Assembly (NCBI RefSeq): GCF_901827175.1 | Contig: NZ_LR594662.1 | Coordinates: forward strand, 5,952,001 to 6,016,000 | Direction: 5' to 3' | Length of the DNA stretch: 64,000 nucleotides | Source: Variovorax sp. RA8 | GTDB taxonomy: Bacteria; Pseudomonadota; Gammaproteobacteria; Burkholderiales; Burkholderiaceae_C | In this document: piece by piece, positions 63,531-64,000 of the stretch | Numbering within the stretch: the stretch's first letter is position 1 | Layout of the letters: every line of letters starts with the position of its first letter | Translations under genes and position numbers: made by a program | The notes under the pieces: model-generated | What the model was told of the DNA's origin: nothing | What the model saw: only the letters and a program-made list of their open reading frames with translations | Database searches by the model: none

Positions 63531-64000
63531 TCAGCCCTTGACGAGTGGCCTGGCAGGATTGCCGGCTACCGTGGTGCCCGCGGGCACATGGCGCGTGACA
63601 ACGGCGCCCATGCCGATGACGGCACCGCGGCCGATGACCAGCGGCTGGCCAGGCTTGCCCTGCTTGAGGACAGCCCCCGTCCCGACGTACGCGTGGTCCT
63701 CGACGACAACGTTGCCGTTGCACTTGACGCCCGGCGCAAAGGTGACGAAGTCGCCGATGACGCTGTCATGCTCGACATAGCTGTAGAGGTTGGCGTGGAA
63801 GTGCCGGCCGATGCGGACGTTGGAACCCAGAGTGACGAAGGGGCTGAGGATCGCGCCTTCACCCAGGGTGACTTCGTCCATCACCACCACGTTGGCCGCG
63901 ATGACCGTCCAGGGCTGCACGCCGCCGGCGCGGCAGCGATCGGAAAGTTGCTTCCGGACCTGGCCGTCGCCGACGGCGAGCACGGCGTGGCGAGTGCTGG
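63531..64000 (-). CDS. Sugar O/N-acetyltransferase, PglD/NeuD family (5' end outside window)
   Basis: Partial: the stop at 63531 is seen and the frame is open to the right edge, so the start lies outside. About 156 residues are visible. A left-handed beta-helix made of hexapeptide repeats is clear (Ile-Ala-Ala-Asn-Val-Val-Val, Val-Gly-Thr-Gly-Ala-Val, Ile-Gly-Met-Gly-Ala-Val-Val-Thr), with the Gly-Asn-Pro-Ala-Arg-Pro end and the family His in Tyr-Ser-Tyr-Val-Glu-His-Asp. The visible N-terminal part, Leu-Ala-Val-Gly-Asp-Gly, is the end of the usual Rossmann-like domain. Such enzymes acetylate amino sugars (PglD) or sialic acids (NeuD). Confidence 0.85.
   Translation of the reverse strand, partial: STRHAVLAVGDGQVRKQLSDRCRAGGVQPWTVIAANVVVMDEVTLGEGAILSPFVTLGSNVRIGRHFHANLYSYVEHDSVIGDFVTFAPGVKCNGNVVVEDHAYVGTGAVLKQGKPGQPLVIGRGAVIGMGAVVTRHVPAGTTVAGNPARPLVKG

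Overview
The window looks like chromosomal DNA from a Betaproteobacterium of the order Burkholderiales, most likely Comamonadaceae and close to Variovorax. That placement is inferred from very high GC, the linked order fur | bamE-dapB-exbB-exbD-leuS-lptE-holA-proA, the proteobacterial-type gshA, the hpf-ptsN-hprK block, and Bug/TctC-type binding-protein genes. No phage, insertion sequence, CRISPR array, rRNA or tRNA was seen. About 58 genes fill nearly the whole window.

Layout. 1-1.8 kb: a partial unrecognised gene preceded by a small CesT-like (type III secretion chaperone-like) gene, the most accessory-looking part. 2-12.3 kb: chromate transporter; a CoA-transferase/HMG-CoA-lyase pair with a divergent IclR regulator; an HisC-like aminotransferase; malate synthase G with a thioesterase; a ProQ/FinO RNA chaperone; a small secreted protein and an L,D-transpeptidase-like protein. 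12.3-20.1 kb: LysR/DUF2917; a thiolase, enoyl-CoA hydratase and acyl-CoA dehydrogenase operon; a LysR / 2-oxoglutarate-Fe(II) dioxygenase / Bug receptor unit. 20.2-27.6 kb: PPi-type phosphofructokinase with a Cys-rich CWC protein, zinc metallopeptidase, MFS exporter, class II amidotransferase, and a TonB-dependent siderophore receptor with a Fur box.

27.7-46.6 kb is mainly housekeeping: glutathione synthesis (gshA, gshB) enclosing potassium (kup) and benzoate-type (benE) transporters; proline (proA), DNA polymerase III delta (holA), LPS assembly (lptE), leuS, an ExbB/ExbD pair, dapB, bamE, fur, hprK, ptsN, hpf and a UvrD-like helicase. 46.6-60 kb: a 160-bp imperfect palindrome, corA with a structured leader, mtnN, fadD, a three-gene proton-translocating transhydrogenase (pntAA-pntAB-pntB), an orphan response regulator, DUF4019, NUDIX, mnmA, a WS/DGAT acyltransferase with a basic tail, a luciferase-like flavoenzyme and an EVE-domain protein. 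60-64 kb: the downstream end of a polysaccharide operon with PglF-, PglE- and PglD-like enzymes that together would make a diacetamido sugar such as UDP-diacetylbacillosamine.

The items most worth a second look are the candidate effector/chaperone pair at the left edge, the large palindrome over the helicase start, the structured leaders of corA and the TonB receptor, a probable frameshift at the 3' end of exbB, and several small catabolic modules with their own regulators. All functional calls rest on reading the sequence; no database search was run.
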